Shown here piece by piece: positions 22,201-37,200 of a stretch of 64,000 bases of DNA (within the stretch, counting starts at the first letter, position 1; each line of letters opens with the position of its first letter). A program made the position numbers and the translations under genes. Under the pieces are notes generated by a model. That model searched no databases and was not told the DNA's origin. It saw nothing but the letters and a program-made list of their open reading frames with translations. The stretch covers positions 65,608,079 through 65,672,078 of the forward strand of contig OY829327.1 of the NCBI GenBank assembly GCA_963691655.1. Reading direction: 5' to 3'. The stretch comes from Toxonevra muliebris. Lineage: Eukaryota > Arthropoda > Insecta > Diptera > Pallopteridae.

Positions 22201-25200
22201 ATCGCCTTTGCCTTCAGATTTATGTTTTAGTTTTGGACAGTCACGTCGCCAATGGTTACCTTCATAACACACATGACACTTGCCTGGTTCTTTTCTTTGA
22301 GCATCAGACTTCGATTGGTTTTTTTAGATTTCCTCTTTTCAAATCTTTTCGCTATCAATGCATCACCCTTATCAACGTTATCTCTTTAAGATACTCTACT
22401 CTCCTCATTCATAAGTCGCATGCGCAAATTTTTAAGTGTGCGCTCTTTTTCGGCAGTCGACTCCCACGCGCTGTGGAAATGATTCAAATTGAACGGCAGT
22501 GTCATTAATATCTTCGTTATCACCATTGATTCAGCTATTTCTACACCAAGATCACTGAGTTGTTGAACGATTCCTTCAATTTTTGCTATGTGTCGCGCTA
22601 TGTCGTCGTGCGAGTCTTTTGTGAAGTTGTAAAATTTTTGCTTAAGAAATTGACTTTTGTTCATAGACCGCGTGGAACTTATTCCACATTTCTAAAGCAT
22701 TATGGCAATTCATGATGTGTAACATTGACTGCCGACCGACACTCGTTGCAATTACCTTTTGCGCTTTAGCATCTTTTATTTTCCATTCCACCATCTAGGC
22801 TGCAAAATTTTTATCAGCTTCCTCTGGCTTTGCATATTCACCCGACACGACGTCGAAGCAGTCACTCGCCTTCAAAGCAATTCTAACTTGGAACTTTCAA
22901 GCCATCCATTGTTCCTGACAATTAAGTTTTTCAATTTTAAAAGAATCGTCATCCATTTTTGCTTCTTTCCAATATGAACACAATAAGAATTCTTTTTATT
23001 TCGCCGATAGCAGAGCAAGCAAACGAAATTGAATCTGCGTATATCAAATTAATCTTTATACTTTTTCTTTAATTTCTTTTATTAACCTTTACGAAAAACT
23101 TTAAATATATTTCGTATTTGTTTAATTTATATTTTCTGGGCCCATAACCTGTTGGAAATATTTCTTATTTAATATTAAAACGGCGCAGTACTAATTTTAT
23201 GTGTGTTCACTTGTACGATTTATTTGAAGAAGAAGGAAGTAAAAAAGCTTAAAAAGTGTAATACAAAAACAATAATGCAATGGCGTGTTCAGTGTGATTT
23301 AAACATTTTCAACAAGTCCTATACGGCTCTTAAATGTTTTCATTTAGAGTGATTTTCTGATTGTGCTTGCACCTAAATATAAGCAAAGAGAGATTCCTAT
23401 TGAACTTCCAAAATATGTGTACTTTAGGACTATAATTCACCTAAATCTCATTTGACAGTAATGGCTGGCAAAACATCAATGGAAAATTACATATAAAATT
23501 TACAAAAAAAATTATTGGAAAAAGCCTATAAATGCAATGCTTTTAAAATATATGGCTATTGTAATATTATTAGAAGCAGAATCAATAAAAGAATGGATTG
23601 TCTATTGCTGCTTTTTTGCAAAAATCAATACTGAAAAATGTGCATTTGTGCAGTAACGCTATTATTAGCTGCATTTTATTCGCAACTTGCTTCTAGTTAT
23701 GTATAACTAGCAGCGATAATTGTATGGGAGAGATAACACATAATTATAGCTGTTATGTATACTTAACAAGTAGTTTAACTACATCAAATTTTATTGTGAA
23801 CTGCCATTAATGAAAGAAGAAGCGTGACAGTTTGCAGAAAAATATAAAAGGAATACATTCGAAATGGCTGCCGGTGAAAATAAGTTAAATTCATAGTTAA
23901 ATGTTCTTATTAAGGATAAAAACTAAAAACAATGCCAACGATTAATCGCAATGACGGGAATCCATTAAATGTTTCACCTCTAGCTGCTGAGCAGTTTCAT
24001 TGTGAATATCAATATAACGAAGAATAGACTTAAGGGGACCTTCTGGTATAGCGCCCTTGAATTTGACGAGTTTTTAGGATTCTTTTTTTAAATGAAATAA
24101 TGAGCAATAGTATTTAAACTTTGTAGATATATTTTATTACTTTAACAATATGTAAAAATAATAATAAAAAAAAAAATTATAATTTTAAGTAACCTAAAAT
24201 TGGTGTTACAGTTGCCCTTTTAAAAAAAACGGATCTTACTGGTTACATGTTTTGGATTTTTTACTGATCTAAAACAAAAAAAAATAAAAAAAGTTACAAT
24301 CAGTATGAGTGTTGTTATCGCAGGAACTAAAATGGAAAAAAAAATTTAACAAAATTTGTTTAAATTTACTTTACGAAAACAGACTGTTTTTTCATTACTT
24401 TTTGTATTTAAAAAGTAAAAAGTAATCAACGTAGAAAGTTTTTTTTTAGTTTCTGCGATTACCACTGCTTTACTAAATAATATAGTAAAATTTGAGACGA
24501 ATCGGTCGAGTAGTTTTTGTTTTTTGTCTCCCTCCGAGCAGAAAAATATAGTTTCGAGATAAATGAGTTTAAACTTCAGTCGGCCCTTTTACCCGCTTCT
24601 GCGCTTACCTGCTAAATAGGCTGTAGAAGTCGAAATACTGGAAATATTGATATGAATTTTACAGTATACTTTTAAAAGCCTATACTTTTGAATTATAAAA
24701 AAAATCAAGTTTTTGAAAAATCTAGACCAGAAGGTGGCCTTAATCTAAGAAAATTAGGATATTTATAAAGTATGAATTAAAAAAAATGTAAAAATGTACA
24801 TTTTATTTGAATAAAATTTAAATTGAAGGACTTATTGCAAAAACATGATTTCAAAAGCCGATATTTTGTGTTCGTTCTATAACTCAATAGTATAGTACTA
24901 TATTATTGTTCAATAAATTTCGGACTTAGGTGTAAAAGACACTTTTTACAGATCAATTTTTGTGTGTAACTACACTACATAAAAAATGTGTTCGAGATCT
25001 AAGTAGGCTTATTGGATAGCTGAAGTGCTCCTGAGTTCTGTGGCAAAGTTCCTTTTTAGCCTAAACCGAATGACTATAATGTTGAGCTGATGTTTCTATA
25101 AAGAATTAAGTTAGCTCACAATCAATATAGCTATAAAATAGCAACATACAAGCTTTCATATAATTCTCCAAGCTATCCAGGTTGGTTTCATATTTTTTCT

Positions 25201-28200
25201 AAGACTACAGATCCGAAAATGCTCTGAAATTCAAATTAATGATGCAATACCTATTGTCTCATCTCATTCTAAAACTATTATAATATTAGCTATTTTTAGA
25301 ACCACCAAAAGGGAGATTTAAGAGGCTTCCAATTCGGCTCCTACAAAAACCTTTGAGGACTCCTATATTTTTGTAGGAGCCCTCCTAAAATTGCTTATTG
25401 GTAATAATCAAAGTTGACGACGTCGATTGTCTAGTGGATAGTGCACTAGACTTTCATTCAGAAGGTTGCGGGTTCGATTCCCGTCTTGGTCTGGTGGTTA
25501 ATTCTCATAAACTTCTTATATTCACGATCGATATGAAGTGGATGAGAATTATAAGAATGTGTACAAGTACACACCTTGGTTGGTAATGGCAAAACCACCG
25601 AGCTGATAAAAAATTGCTTCAAAGCCGTTCGGAATCGGCGTTAAACTGTAGGTCCTACCATCGCCACTGTGGTCTAGTGGCAGAGTGCCAGACTCTTATC
25701 TCTGGAGACCTGAGTTCGATTCTCGGCTTGGGTATGTTTCTTATCTATCTTTCTTTCTTGGGGCTTTGGTACAATAGATCTTATAGGCCGCAGTGCCTGA
25801 CTTTCGAGTCGTCCTCTTTCAAATAATAATAATAATAATCAATTGATTATAGCAACTATTAATACAGCTGATGTTTTCACATACTATCTTTAATGGGTTA
25901 TTATTTATTCTGTAGTTAATAGTAAGAAGAAAACTATTATTATTACGTTTTTCAGTGGTTTTGGCATATGTTTTTTTGGATTATGAGAGAAAAATGTTAT
26001 TTTTTTTGTTAAATTTTGTATTTTTTTTAACTAGCCGGGTGAAGGCAAACGTTGTTTTGCCTTCACAAAATTTTTTAGTTTGATTAGAATCCTTTTATTC
26101 GAAATAAATGCACCTCAGCGCCACCTATCGAATTCTCATGGCGAAACATACATTCTGAATTGCAGTTAAATCGAAATCGAACCTATCCCTACCTATTTAA
26201 TTTTTTTTTACTTCTTTATTATTGCAATCTGTCTTAGGTAAAACGGGTTATAACTAAAATCTTAGACTAATTCAAAAAAGCAATTAAAAGTGTAAGTTCT
26301 GGTAAAATTTATTGAATAAATTTTTTTTTTTAGTTTTATAATATTACTACAAATAATTTCTATTCAATGAACTTCAATAAATGGTCCTTTGTTGGATACA
26401 CGGCGAAGTTTTGTGCAGATATTCGAGCAAGTAAGTTGTACGCCATTTGTATTGCTTTCTTTGAGGCAATTTCGGATGCGACGTGTCAACTGCTTCATAT
26501 TTTGGGCCTTCCAGCCATTCTTGTATATCAAACTTTTATGTTCTCCAAAAAAATCTTCAGTTGGTGGGCTCTGTAGTAAATTAGTGAGGTAACAAAGTTG
26601 ATATTTTGCTTACCAAGTAGACCAATGTAGATTTCGCATAATGAGAGGTGGCTTTGTCCGGCCAAAATTTTAATTAAACATTCATTTTGATAAACTTGCT
26701 GATTTATGGCTAGCCCACTTATCTTTAAGTAAAGCTGGGAAATTCCTTTGTCAGAAACAGCAATATAAAGCAAAGCTTTTTGCTCAAACTTTTCCTTATA
26801 TTTATGTAAAAAATATTATTTCCTGGCATTTGTGGAGCGCTAAGTGAAAAATAACTGCAGTCATTGTAGTCACAATGAATGTTTTTTCTTTGTAATTTTT
26901 TGCACATCCACCGGCATTGCGATTTTGCTAGTTGAATTTGCTTCTCAGTATAAATTGGAGGCTGCTTCTTTTTAGCTTTAATATTTAACGATTTAATTGT
27001 TTTGCAAATATATGATTGTGAGCATTCCAATTTTTGAGCCGCTTCAGTTTGAATTATACCATCCTTAATGTTAAAAGCAGTCTTGAGCTTCTTAATGTGA
27101 TTTTTACTTATAATTATCGGCTTTCTTCCGGAAACAGACTGTATTTCAATTTCAGGTAATTAGAATAGAATATATAGTACTAATGGAAACAAATATAAAC
27201 GTTTTCCCCTTCTCCGTGTGCTGTTGGTAAAAGCGTACAATAAGCTCTCGGAGCTATTGCTCAAAAAAATTTGGCTTATTTTGTAAATAATCGCGGGTTG
27301 TAAATTTGCGTAGTATATTTTTCATTTATTCATATCTCGGAAACAAATAGAGATAATTAAATGATTTTTTTTCTTAAATGAAGCTAAATATATATGTATA
27401 GTAGATGGCTTATTTTGCTAAAGTATTTCAGATCTTCATTGTGACAGCAGAATATGAAAATAGGGTGCTAAAAACCAATTAAAATGAAAAAAAAACCGTG
27501 ATTTTAAAGGATGTTTTACAATAGGTTTGGGGTTTTGTATTTATATCAATATGTAATACAGGTGTATATCACGATTTTTAGGTTCCAAAAAAGCATCGTG
27601 TTGTGCGAATTCATGTTATACGGAACAAGGAAGCTGTATAAAAAGCGGAGATAGTTTCCAAGAATTTGGAAATCTGCCGTATTATATACGAAATCGTATT
27701 ATACGGGACAGCAAGTAGTACAAAAACAGGGTTATGTCCCAAGAGTTTAAAAAACTGCTTTTTCGGATAAGTGCTCGTACGAGCTATCATATTCAGGGGC
27801 ATTCATTTACTTCATGTTTTTTGTACATTTTCTCTGTTTTATAAATAAATTAAATTTTTTATTTTTGGTTGTAAAAAGTAAAAAGAAAACAGAAAGTAAG
27901 TATATTGATTTTATATAAAAATTGTAATATTAAGCACTTAACAGAAAATTTATTGGAACATTTAAAGAAAAAATTTGAATTTAACAAGCAAAAATGACAA
28001 TGAAACTAGAACACAGAGTGAACTGGAATTTGATAAATTTAAAAAATAAAAATTAGAGTTGTAGTTAAATAGCTTATTAAAAAATTTAAAAAGCGATTTG
28101 AATTTCTAAATTATTTTCACTAGTCGTGTTAAACGACTATTCGCAAATCGTGTTGTTGGAAATCTTGCTATTGTGGCATCGTGTTATATGGGGATTTCCG

Positions 28201-31200
28201 CTATTAACAAATCGTGTTGGAGCGAAATCGTGCTTTATGGGTGCCGTGTTGTACGTAGGAAACCTGTACATATAATACTGTAATTGACAGACGAAAATAA
28301 AAATTACAAAAATTAAAATTACAAATTTCCACAAGACCATTTTTTTAATTCCTTCTTTGTTTTTTTCGTGCAATTTTTTGACGACATTTGTCAAAGGTGA
28401 ACTTGATTGTACTCGACATGGGTTCACTAAAAGTTAACTTACTAGTTCAAATATAACACGATTTGTATTTTAAATAAACTAAATTAAATTACCTACAATC
28501 CTATGTACTTTAATTAAAAAAAAAAAATGCTATCTGGAAAATCCTAACTGTTGAATTTAAAAATTAGTAAAAAAAAAGTGCTAAATGGTCACTGTAAGCT
28601 CTAGGGGTGGCTTTTGGTTTAGTTGTATCGAAAAACTGGGTACGCCATTCGCTTTATCGGCGAATAGGTATGGATATGAAAATCTTTTATATGCAAGTTC
28701 AATGCTTCTTCCATACAAAATCCCAAACCTATTGTAAAACATCCTTTAAAATCACGATTTTCGGAGTATCGCATCCAGTTTTCGCAAATTTAAATTTTTT
28801 TTTCATTTTAATTGGTTTTTAGCACCCTATTTTCAAATTCTGCTGTCACAATGAAGATCTGAAATACTTTAGCAAAATGTATGGAGCAAATAAGCAATCT
28901 AATGTATGGTTTTCATAAAATTCATTTTTTTCTTGTAAAAATTTAATTTGTTCCAGTTATAAACAATTTCTCTAAACCATAGCGAATTAGACCATTATCT
29001 CAATTTCACACGACAATAAGATTTAGCTTTTTACATGAGCAAAATGACACCAAGTAAATAAAAAAAGCTGGTAACCTTTTATATGAAAGAAGTTATGCTT
29101 ATTTTTCTGATGACGCGCGAGTACTAATGCGCTCGTTCTTAAGGAGTGAGATCGACAAAATCTTAACATATATAAAATTCAATAATTTTTAAACGGTTGA
29201 TGTTAGAGTTTTGATTTTGTTTTTTATTTAATTGATAATATTTTACAAATTACAGAAAAATATATTTTTTTATAGTTCTAACCATTATTTATGAACTCGT
29301 GGACCTTTTTTGGTATGCCTTCCATTAGAGATTTGATAGTTGTTTCAGACACCTTTTTGGAACAGTTTGCCCATCTCCTTTTAAAATCTTCGATATTTTG
29401 GGACACCTTTTTTGTACTCTTTAAGTTTCTTTTCACAAGAGCCCAATCTCTCCACTGGTCTTAGCTCCGGACAATTTGAAGGATTGGCCTCTCTTGGTAC
29501 AAAACCTATGTTATTACTTTGGTACCACTCCAGAGCTTTCTTGCCGTAGTGACATGATGCCAAATCAGGCCAAAAATATGTGGACACATTGTGCTCTCTT
29601 ATGAAAGGAAGAAGTTTTTTTTCAAACATTCTTTGATGTATATTTCGGTATTTATAGAGCCCACTGTAACAAATGACTTGCTTCTTTTGCCGCATATAGC
29701 TTGCCATACCAGGAATTTTTTAGGAAATTTTGTCTGCTTTTGGATTCTAAATTGTTCTTCGACATTTCCTCGAGCATCAGCAACATACAAATTTTGACCC
29801 GGAAGCTGCGTAAAATCTGCCTGTACATACGTTTCGTCGTCCATTATACAACATGAATTTTTTGTATGAAATTCGATTTTAATTTCCGAGCCCTACTTTT
29901 GGCGTCTAAATTTTTTGCAGCATTCCTGTGTGGAACTTTTTGGATTTTGTATGTTTTCAAACCTGCATTGGCTTTAACTTTTCGCACCAAATAGTCAGAG
30001 CACTGGGCTAACCGGACAGATTTTCTACCAGATGTGTTTGGAGATCTTTTCAATATGCTTTCTATTTTCTTGGCTTTCCCAATATCATGTGGTCCTGTTT
30101 TTTTCCCGAACCAGGTTTCCTATCGATGGTCAAATTCTCCTGAAACTGTTTAATAACATTGGAAATAGTTTGACGGCAGACCTTCAATTCTTTGGCCAAT
30201 TTTTTGTAGAACCAATTTGGATTTTTTTGAAAATTTTTAATAATTTTAAGACGTACTTCTTTTTCTTCACTCATTTTGATCAAACTCACAATAAATCAAC
30301 ATTAAACATGTTTGTCATTAAAAATAACAACTGACATATTTTTCAAAGATAACTAGATCAAAGAAATTTTTAAATTTTACAACCAAAAATAATTATTAGG
30401 TAAAACGTGTGTTAAGAAGATTTTTTCAATCTCACAATTTTTTCAATGATCACAACAACTCATTTTGGAACTAATGCTAAAACCTAAACTAGTGATTTTG
30501 TCAATAAATTTCAATGGTACTGCCCCGATACATAGAATTGGAATGTCAGAGAAGAATATTTTGTCTTTTGAAATATGCAATATAAAAGATTTATTAGCAT
30601 TTAATGTCAATCCATTGTCAGAGGCCCATTTATTAATAGACAGCAAGTCATCATTTAACCTAGAACTAAGATCATCCACAAAACCTAAACGATTGGACAA
30701 ATATAGCTGAATATCAATCATCAGCATACGCGTGAATATGAGCATGCTTGCAAACCATAAAGACATCATTGACAAGAATATTAAACAATAGAGGGCCAAT
30801 AACGGATCCATACAAATTGGTACGCCCTAATATACATACTTATACATGTATATATAAAATAACAAAAAATATAATTTTAACAATAAAGAAACTACATATT
30901 AAAGGCACTAAAAAAAATACATTTTGTGGTACAAATGAAATTCACATTTTTATTTTAATATTCAAAATTGAATAACTTTATGTTATATGCTAAAAATAAA
31001 AACAGTCCTTTGTGTACTGAAATGAAATTAACAGTAAAGTTTCGGTTTCGGCCAAATATTCGGCCATATTTTTTGCCGAAAGCGAAACTTAGCCGAAACC
31101 GTATTTTTGGCCGAAATCGTAACCGAAACCGAATATTCGGTCGGACACTAAAAATAAGGTAATTAAACTTACATACTATTTTTGCATAAAAAATGAAAAT

Positions 31201-34200
31201 GTAAGAAAGAGACGAATATACCAAAAATGTTCTCCATACAAAATTTTTGTATATACAGAAAACTAGCTTTACTCTTTTTTGGCCTTAGCAGATAATCGCG
31301 TACACTTTGTTTTTTTTTTTTTTTTAAATATATATATATTGTGAAAAATATAAAATATATTCAAAAGATATAAATTTCAATAAAGTTCAATTTATAATTT
31401 TTTGGGGCCATAAGGATCTTTTGATAATTTCAAGGCGACGATGCCTTTAGTGTTTGTAAAAATACGTATGAATGTAAACCTTAATTCTTATTAAAAATAA
31501 AATAACAAATGAATACAAGTAAAAAAAACATGATTTCTATGCCTTTTATTTAAAACAACATTGTAGAAAATATTCCATAAATTGAGGATTTCTTTTCCAA
31601 AAAGTAAATTTACTTTAATCTACGGAAAATTATTCCTCAAACTGAGGAAAATTCTACCTAAATTATATACAATTTCTCATATTTAAAAAATATTTCCTCA
31701 ACTCAAAGAAATTTTATATATCTAAATGAGGAAACCGTTTCTATGGCGCCTAATCATTCCCATTTTTCCTCAATTTTATAGCCGTTTTTCTTCGAACCAA
31801 GTAAGTATTTCTCTGGGTGTAGTTTTTTGTGAATACCAAAATTTTGTATGGAGAACATTTTTTATATATTCGTCTCTTTTTTACATTTTCTATGCACAAA
31901 GAATATGTAAGTGTAATGATGCCACCTTATTTTATTCTAAATAAGGTAATTTGTCCCTTTATGGTATTTTGATACTTTTGTTTCGTAGCCAAATGGTGCG
32001 TGAATTTTTATATGCTGATGCGACTAAATTTTGGAGGAAACAGGTTTATGGAAACGTCCTTTGTTCTATGCACATTTGTGTTAACAGTAGACAAAGTAAT
32101 TCGTAAAAGCTATCGAGTTAATATTTTATGGAGAGACGCGTTGTAAGGACTAAGTTTTAGAAAAATGATATATGATTTACCACACCCATATTTTCTTGTA
32201 TTTTACTTACTTTTTATCTTACTTTCCCTTAATTTTAGTTTTAACAATTTCATTGAAATTTAGGATTTTATTGCAATTGGTTGGCAGCACCGCAACTAAA
32301 TTTCCAAAAATTAAGAAAAATCCATGGTAGAAGTATTTAGAGGTAGATACATTTTTTCAAAAAGTAGCCAATTTGAATTTTTGATAAGTAAGAGGAACAT
32401 TTTGAAATGGGTAAAAAAGAGTGAGTTAGTAGTAGATTTTTAATAATACTTTTATTACTTAGTATTAAATTATAAATTTTATTTATAAAAAAAAAGTATT
32501 AATAATGTTATTTAAATTTGTTTTCTTTACTAGCAAATACCTTGAACATGAGTGTTAAAAAATAATATAAAAAGCAGCAACTGATTCTCCCTATGCACAT
32601 TTAATACTATGCAAATTATTTTCTTATAAATTGTCACGTAAAATTTTAAGTATGAAAATACAACTCTGTTGCAAAAAGAAGATTTGTATCAAAACAAATG
32701 TTTTCCCAATTTTCAAAGTTCTCTTACTTGTCAAAATGCATCTACCTTCTTAATTCTTCTGCCATGGAAATAACTTACTTCAAATTGAACACCATAGTTG
32801 CATGAACGGAACATATTTTTCTTCATTTCGAGGAAAATTTACATAAACGAGAGAAATTTTCGTGGATTCAAATTGAAGAAACTTTTTCTTTGTTTTAGAG
32901 ATGGGTATTTTTCTGAGTGCACATAATACCAAAACTTTTTTTTGTTAGAGATTTCAGCTACAAGAAATTCAATGCCAGAAACATCCGATTGAATAATTGG
33001 TTTTATATTTAGGCAGATTTTGCAGTAAATTGCCGCACCGCCCCCTTTTTTTTTTACCTATACGATCATTTTTAATTAGACTATAATTATTCATATTAAC
33101 ATGGGAGTTCTGCAAGTCAGACCTAAAGCAAGTTTCCGTAGCACATATAACGTCAACAAGAGAGTTTTCAAATACATGCTTAACATAATCAAATTTTTAA
33201 ACATTTAGACTATGAGCATTAAAGTGGGCAACATTTAAGCCATCAGTTTGTTTACACAGAATATTAATCAAAACTGATTGATTTTCATTATTTGAAGTTA
33301 TATATAAACAGGTTAATGAACAAATGTAGTCATCACAACAACAATGTATATAGAGACGGGCAAATTTTCGTTAACACTGGAACTCGAATTATTTGACTTT
33401 ATGTTCATGAGGAAAAAAATAAAAGAAACAATGCTAATTTAATTTTTTTGTGTATTAGATATAAGTTTTATTAATAGATTGGTCATTGTCATCATTTGCT
33501 GCATCATTTGTTTGATCAACGTAATCATATCACTCTTTTCGTTTAATAAAACTTCAGTATACGGAGCTTTATCAAGTGGATTAAGCTGATTGGTAGTATT
33601 ATTCCCATTTCTAATTATATTGGCAAATGTTTCGATTGGAAGAGGGACGTTTACATTCACATGTTGAGCTACACTGGCGGATTTATTCAGTAGCATAGCC
33701 GGAAATTTATTTTTTAGCTTTTCATTAAGGTGTTGTGGCGCAGATGCTGGTTTCTTCGGTGCTAAAGGCGGATATTTATTTTTTGTTAAATTTTGATAGA
33801 TGGAGCAGCCTTTATAATTAACGGGATGGTTACCTTCACACAGGGCGCATTTGACATTATCTGATCTAACTTTTTTATCACATTCAACTGAGGCATGATT
33901 TCCAGCACACTTGATGTGCACACTGAGTGTGAAGCAAATTTTTAATATTGAAAATGTGGTTTTTGTTGGCTTTTTGTTCCAATTCAATTGCAAACATTGA
34001 GAGGGGTTTTTTATCAACTCTTCTTTTCATGTTCCATATGTTAACAACTACATGGTCATAATCAGAGAGAGCTTTTTTGATGTCATCAAGATCAATCGAA
34101 TAGTGCATATTAATGAGAGTAACTTTGAAGTCTCGCTCATTCTTAGGTTAGAAGTAAAAAACTCTGTTATTTTACTTTCAAGTAGTTTTACAATTTCAGC

Positions 34201-37200
34201 AAATGCTTCGGATGTCTTTGGTTGGATTCTGGTAAAATTTAATGACTTTAAGTTCATACAGTCTCTTGACATGTACGTTGAGGGTATGCAGTAATGTTAT
34301 TGTGTTATTGTTTTTTGCAGTTGACTGCCTGGAAACTGGAGTATTACTTACAGATGAGGAGCGTAGTCTACTAGTGATGTTACCATTGTTAATGGTTTGT
34401 TGTTGCTGGTGTTGATGCTGTTGTTTAGATAATTTTTATAAAATTGTTGATGTATACAAAATTTCTTGGAATGAAATTGGGTTCTACGACAAATGTGAAC
34501 GAAAAAACTGGTTTAGGCGCTTATTTTGTGTGGGACGTGCCACGCCCTAATTTCCAATCTTGACCATTTTTAGGCAGTGCTTACATAATTAATACCCACT
34601 GTACAAAAACTCAAGTTTATTACTTCAACAGTTTTTGAGATATTGTAATTTTTTGATTCAGTTTATATGAGAAATAGTCGTGTCTGTTAACCGATTTGGT
34701 TGAAATTCACAATATTTTTTAAAATTTACCTGAAAATATCTGTGCAAAATATCATTGGGATACCACTACTCCTTCTATTTTTGTCCACCGGTTGTATGGA
34801 GACACTACACTGTGCGGCGTGCCTACCTAAGTAAACGGCTACCTCTTTTATCACGACAAGTATGTCTTTTTATAAGGTTTTGGGGTCGGTGATTACGAAT
34901 ATGAAGTCAAATTGACAAATTTTGGACCAAAATGTCTATATAAAGGTTTTCGTGGTCGTCGAATGTGAATTTATCATTAGTTTTTTTTTAAATCAAAAAT
35001 GAGAAATCAAATATGGAGGAAACATTTTTTTTCTTTGCAAATTACGCGGTGAACTGGCTTTCATTTTTTGTAAAAAAAAAAAAATAAAAATAAATTTAAA
35101 AGTTCTTCCCTTAAGTAATACACAGAACGAAAGACTGAAACCATTTTCGGTTTAACAGTGGAGTAAATTTAAAAAGATGAATTATCTACATATTTTTAAT
35201 GAACAAAAATTTATTACACTATCCCAAACACTATCATCTTTTTTCAAAAAAACATTGAGGTTAGAAAAACTATTACTAGAAAAAGTGTGCTATTTAAGTT
35301 GTCACTTCTGTACATAGAAGATAAAAACTTTTGTGACAACGACTATTTATATTAATTCCCATATTACAGAATCTAAGAACTAATCTAAAATTTCGATAAT
35401 TATTGCACTTACAGCTTTTGATCGAGTTTACACTACCGGACGTATTCCCGGAAAGGAGTTTTATGCCGATGTTTACAAACAGAAACCAATTAAAATTTCA
35501 CAGAAAGTTTTTGTGCCAATTAAACAGTATCCAAAGGTATTTGAAAATAAAATATAAATAATGAGCTCAATACAATATTGTATTATCAATTTAGTTTAAT
35601 TTTAGTGGTAAAATTCTTGGTCCCAAAGGCAATTCATTGCGACGACTCCAAGAAGAAACTCAATGCAAAATTGTTATTAAAGGCCGCAATTCTATACGTG
35701 ATCGAGTTAAAGAGGAAGAAATGCGAAACTCTTCTGATCCACGATATGCTCACTTACATAAAGATCTTTTTGTGGAAATTAGCACTGTAGCTACACCTGC
35801 AGAAAGTTATGCACGTATATCATATGCTTTGGCAGAAATACGAAAGTATATAGTTCCAGATAAAAATGATGAAGTTTCACATGAGCAGCTGCGTGAATTA
35901 ATGGAAATTGACCCAAAATTAGCTAAACCATACAATAAGTGAGTTTGCCTACATATTTATTTTTATAATTGGTATTATCGATTAATTGGAATATTTGTTT
36001 TTTTATAACATTAGATCCGTTTATGATCGAAAAATCTCTGCCAGCCCTGGCGCTCCAAAATTTTTGAATCTTATTAAGCGTGCTTCTCATAATTCTTTAG
36101 AGCAGTAAGTATATTTCCAAAAAAAATTTTTGATAATTTTGGATCTAGTAATAATTTACGATTAGTTATGAGTACATACAGTCCACGAACAAAAAGTAGC
36201 ACTTTTTTACTTAGCTCTACAAAAAGTAGAAATGGACTTTAAAAGTTAATATTTTTTTGGTGATGAATATTGGTTGGTCCTCCTTCACGTTTTACGACAT
36301 CGATCAATCATTTTTAAATAGAATAAAAAAGTATTTTCACAACGCTTTGAAATAAACGTTCCCATTCCTCCAAAATAATTGTTTTAAGTTTTTGAGCTTT
36401 AGTATATTGATGGTTTTTACTATAAACTGCTCGAACTGAGTCGCCCCAACAATTTCAATAATATTTGGGTCTGGTGACGGTGCTATCTTTTTCACATTGA
36501 AAACTAATCTAATGCTGATTTTTTTAATATCCTTTAGCTTTATATTTCCAAAATATTAATTTAAATGGTTATATATACATTTATTAGTATAACTACATCC
36601 TTATTCCAGAAGATGAAGAAGTGCTACACTATCATATATCAATTTGAAGACCTTGACGAGTAGGTTAGCCAAAAGTTAAGTCATATCATTTAACAAAGCA
36701 TTGCATTCGTCGTTGTAAAAATTATTGCTTAAGCGTGTGTAAATAATAAGTGCAGAGATGCCAACTCATTTTAACTTTCTCCCCGATAGCCCCCTAGAAA
36801 TTCCCTGACTTCCGACCCGATTCCCCGCACCAGTATAATTCCATATAATACCCTTTACGTAGGCTTAAAATTACTCTCGGTGAGTGTTATTTTAAAGGAG
36901 CCACTACTCAACAAGACTTTCCACAATGAGAGGCCATAACATTTTCTGTAGTAAAACTTTCCGTGGAATCTGAATATCCTAATGGCAAAGTCAAAAAAGT
37001 GCACTGTTGAGAGCACATACTTCACATAAATGCTTCTAAAAACTTTAATTTTTAGCCAAGGAATTTCGAATTTTTTTAAAATTATTATCTGCATACACAA
37101 TTAACAAAACAAACACCAACGAGTAGTTTGAATCTATGAATTATCTGCATACGCAAATAAAACAAACACCAACGAGTAGTTTGGTTCTCTTTTGATATTT

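Larger units (their letters stand above)
20240..23314 (-). mobile_element. Internally deleted copia-type retrotransposon
   Basis: Full 5' LTR on the right (23150-23314, TGTTGG...TTCAACA), partial 3' LTR on the left (20240-20372), and perfect 5-bp duplications AGTCC at 20235-20239 and 23315-23319. Inside, on the minus strand, are gag, protease, integrase and only the very start of RT. The junction between RT and the left LTR shows that most of RT, RNase H and about 32 bases of the LTR were deleted after or during insertion. It lies antisense in intron 1 of the KH gene. Confidence 0.93.
20086..25400. mobile_element. Possible DNA element into which copia inserted
   Basis: Both ends carry repeated GGACTCCTA words: the left starts CCCAGCGAACATTGGGACTC and holds two 22-bp tandem units (TATTTAGAAGGGTTAGGACT...) at about 20126-20170; the right end near 25340-25400 holds AGGACTCCTATATTTTTGTA and AGGAGCCCTCC. 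The copia insertion point lies in related sequence. The terminal match is weak and no TSD is clear, so this is tentative. Confidence 0.3.

Noticed and set aside
25416..25492. tRNA gene
   Set aside because: Box A and B are present but stems are imperfect, the anticodon loop has the wrong length, and the downstream body is shared with the second copy at 51660, so it is a SINE head.
26030..26070. Helitron 3' end from the GAAGGC hairpin
   Set aside because: No CTRR end after the hairpin and no 5' TC partner.
27559..28266. CRISPR-like repeats of the CGTGTTATACG word
   Set aside because: Spacing is irregular, words vary, and the region is a TA-flanked MITE in a eukaryotic genome.
35578..35790. 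70-aa ORF overlapping the KH exon
   Set aside because: It is the wrong frame of exon 3; the KH frame has clear family motifs and correct splice phases.
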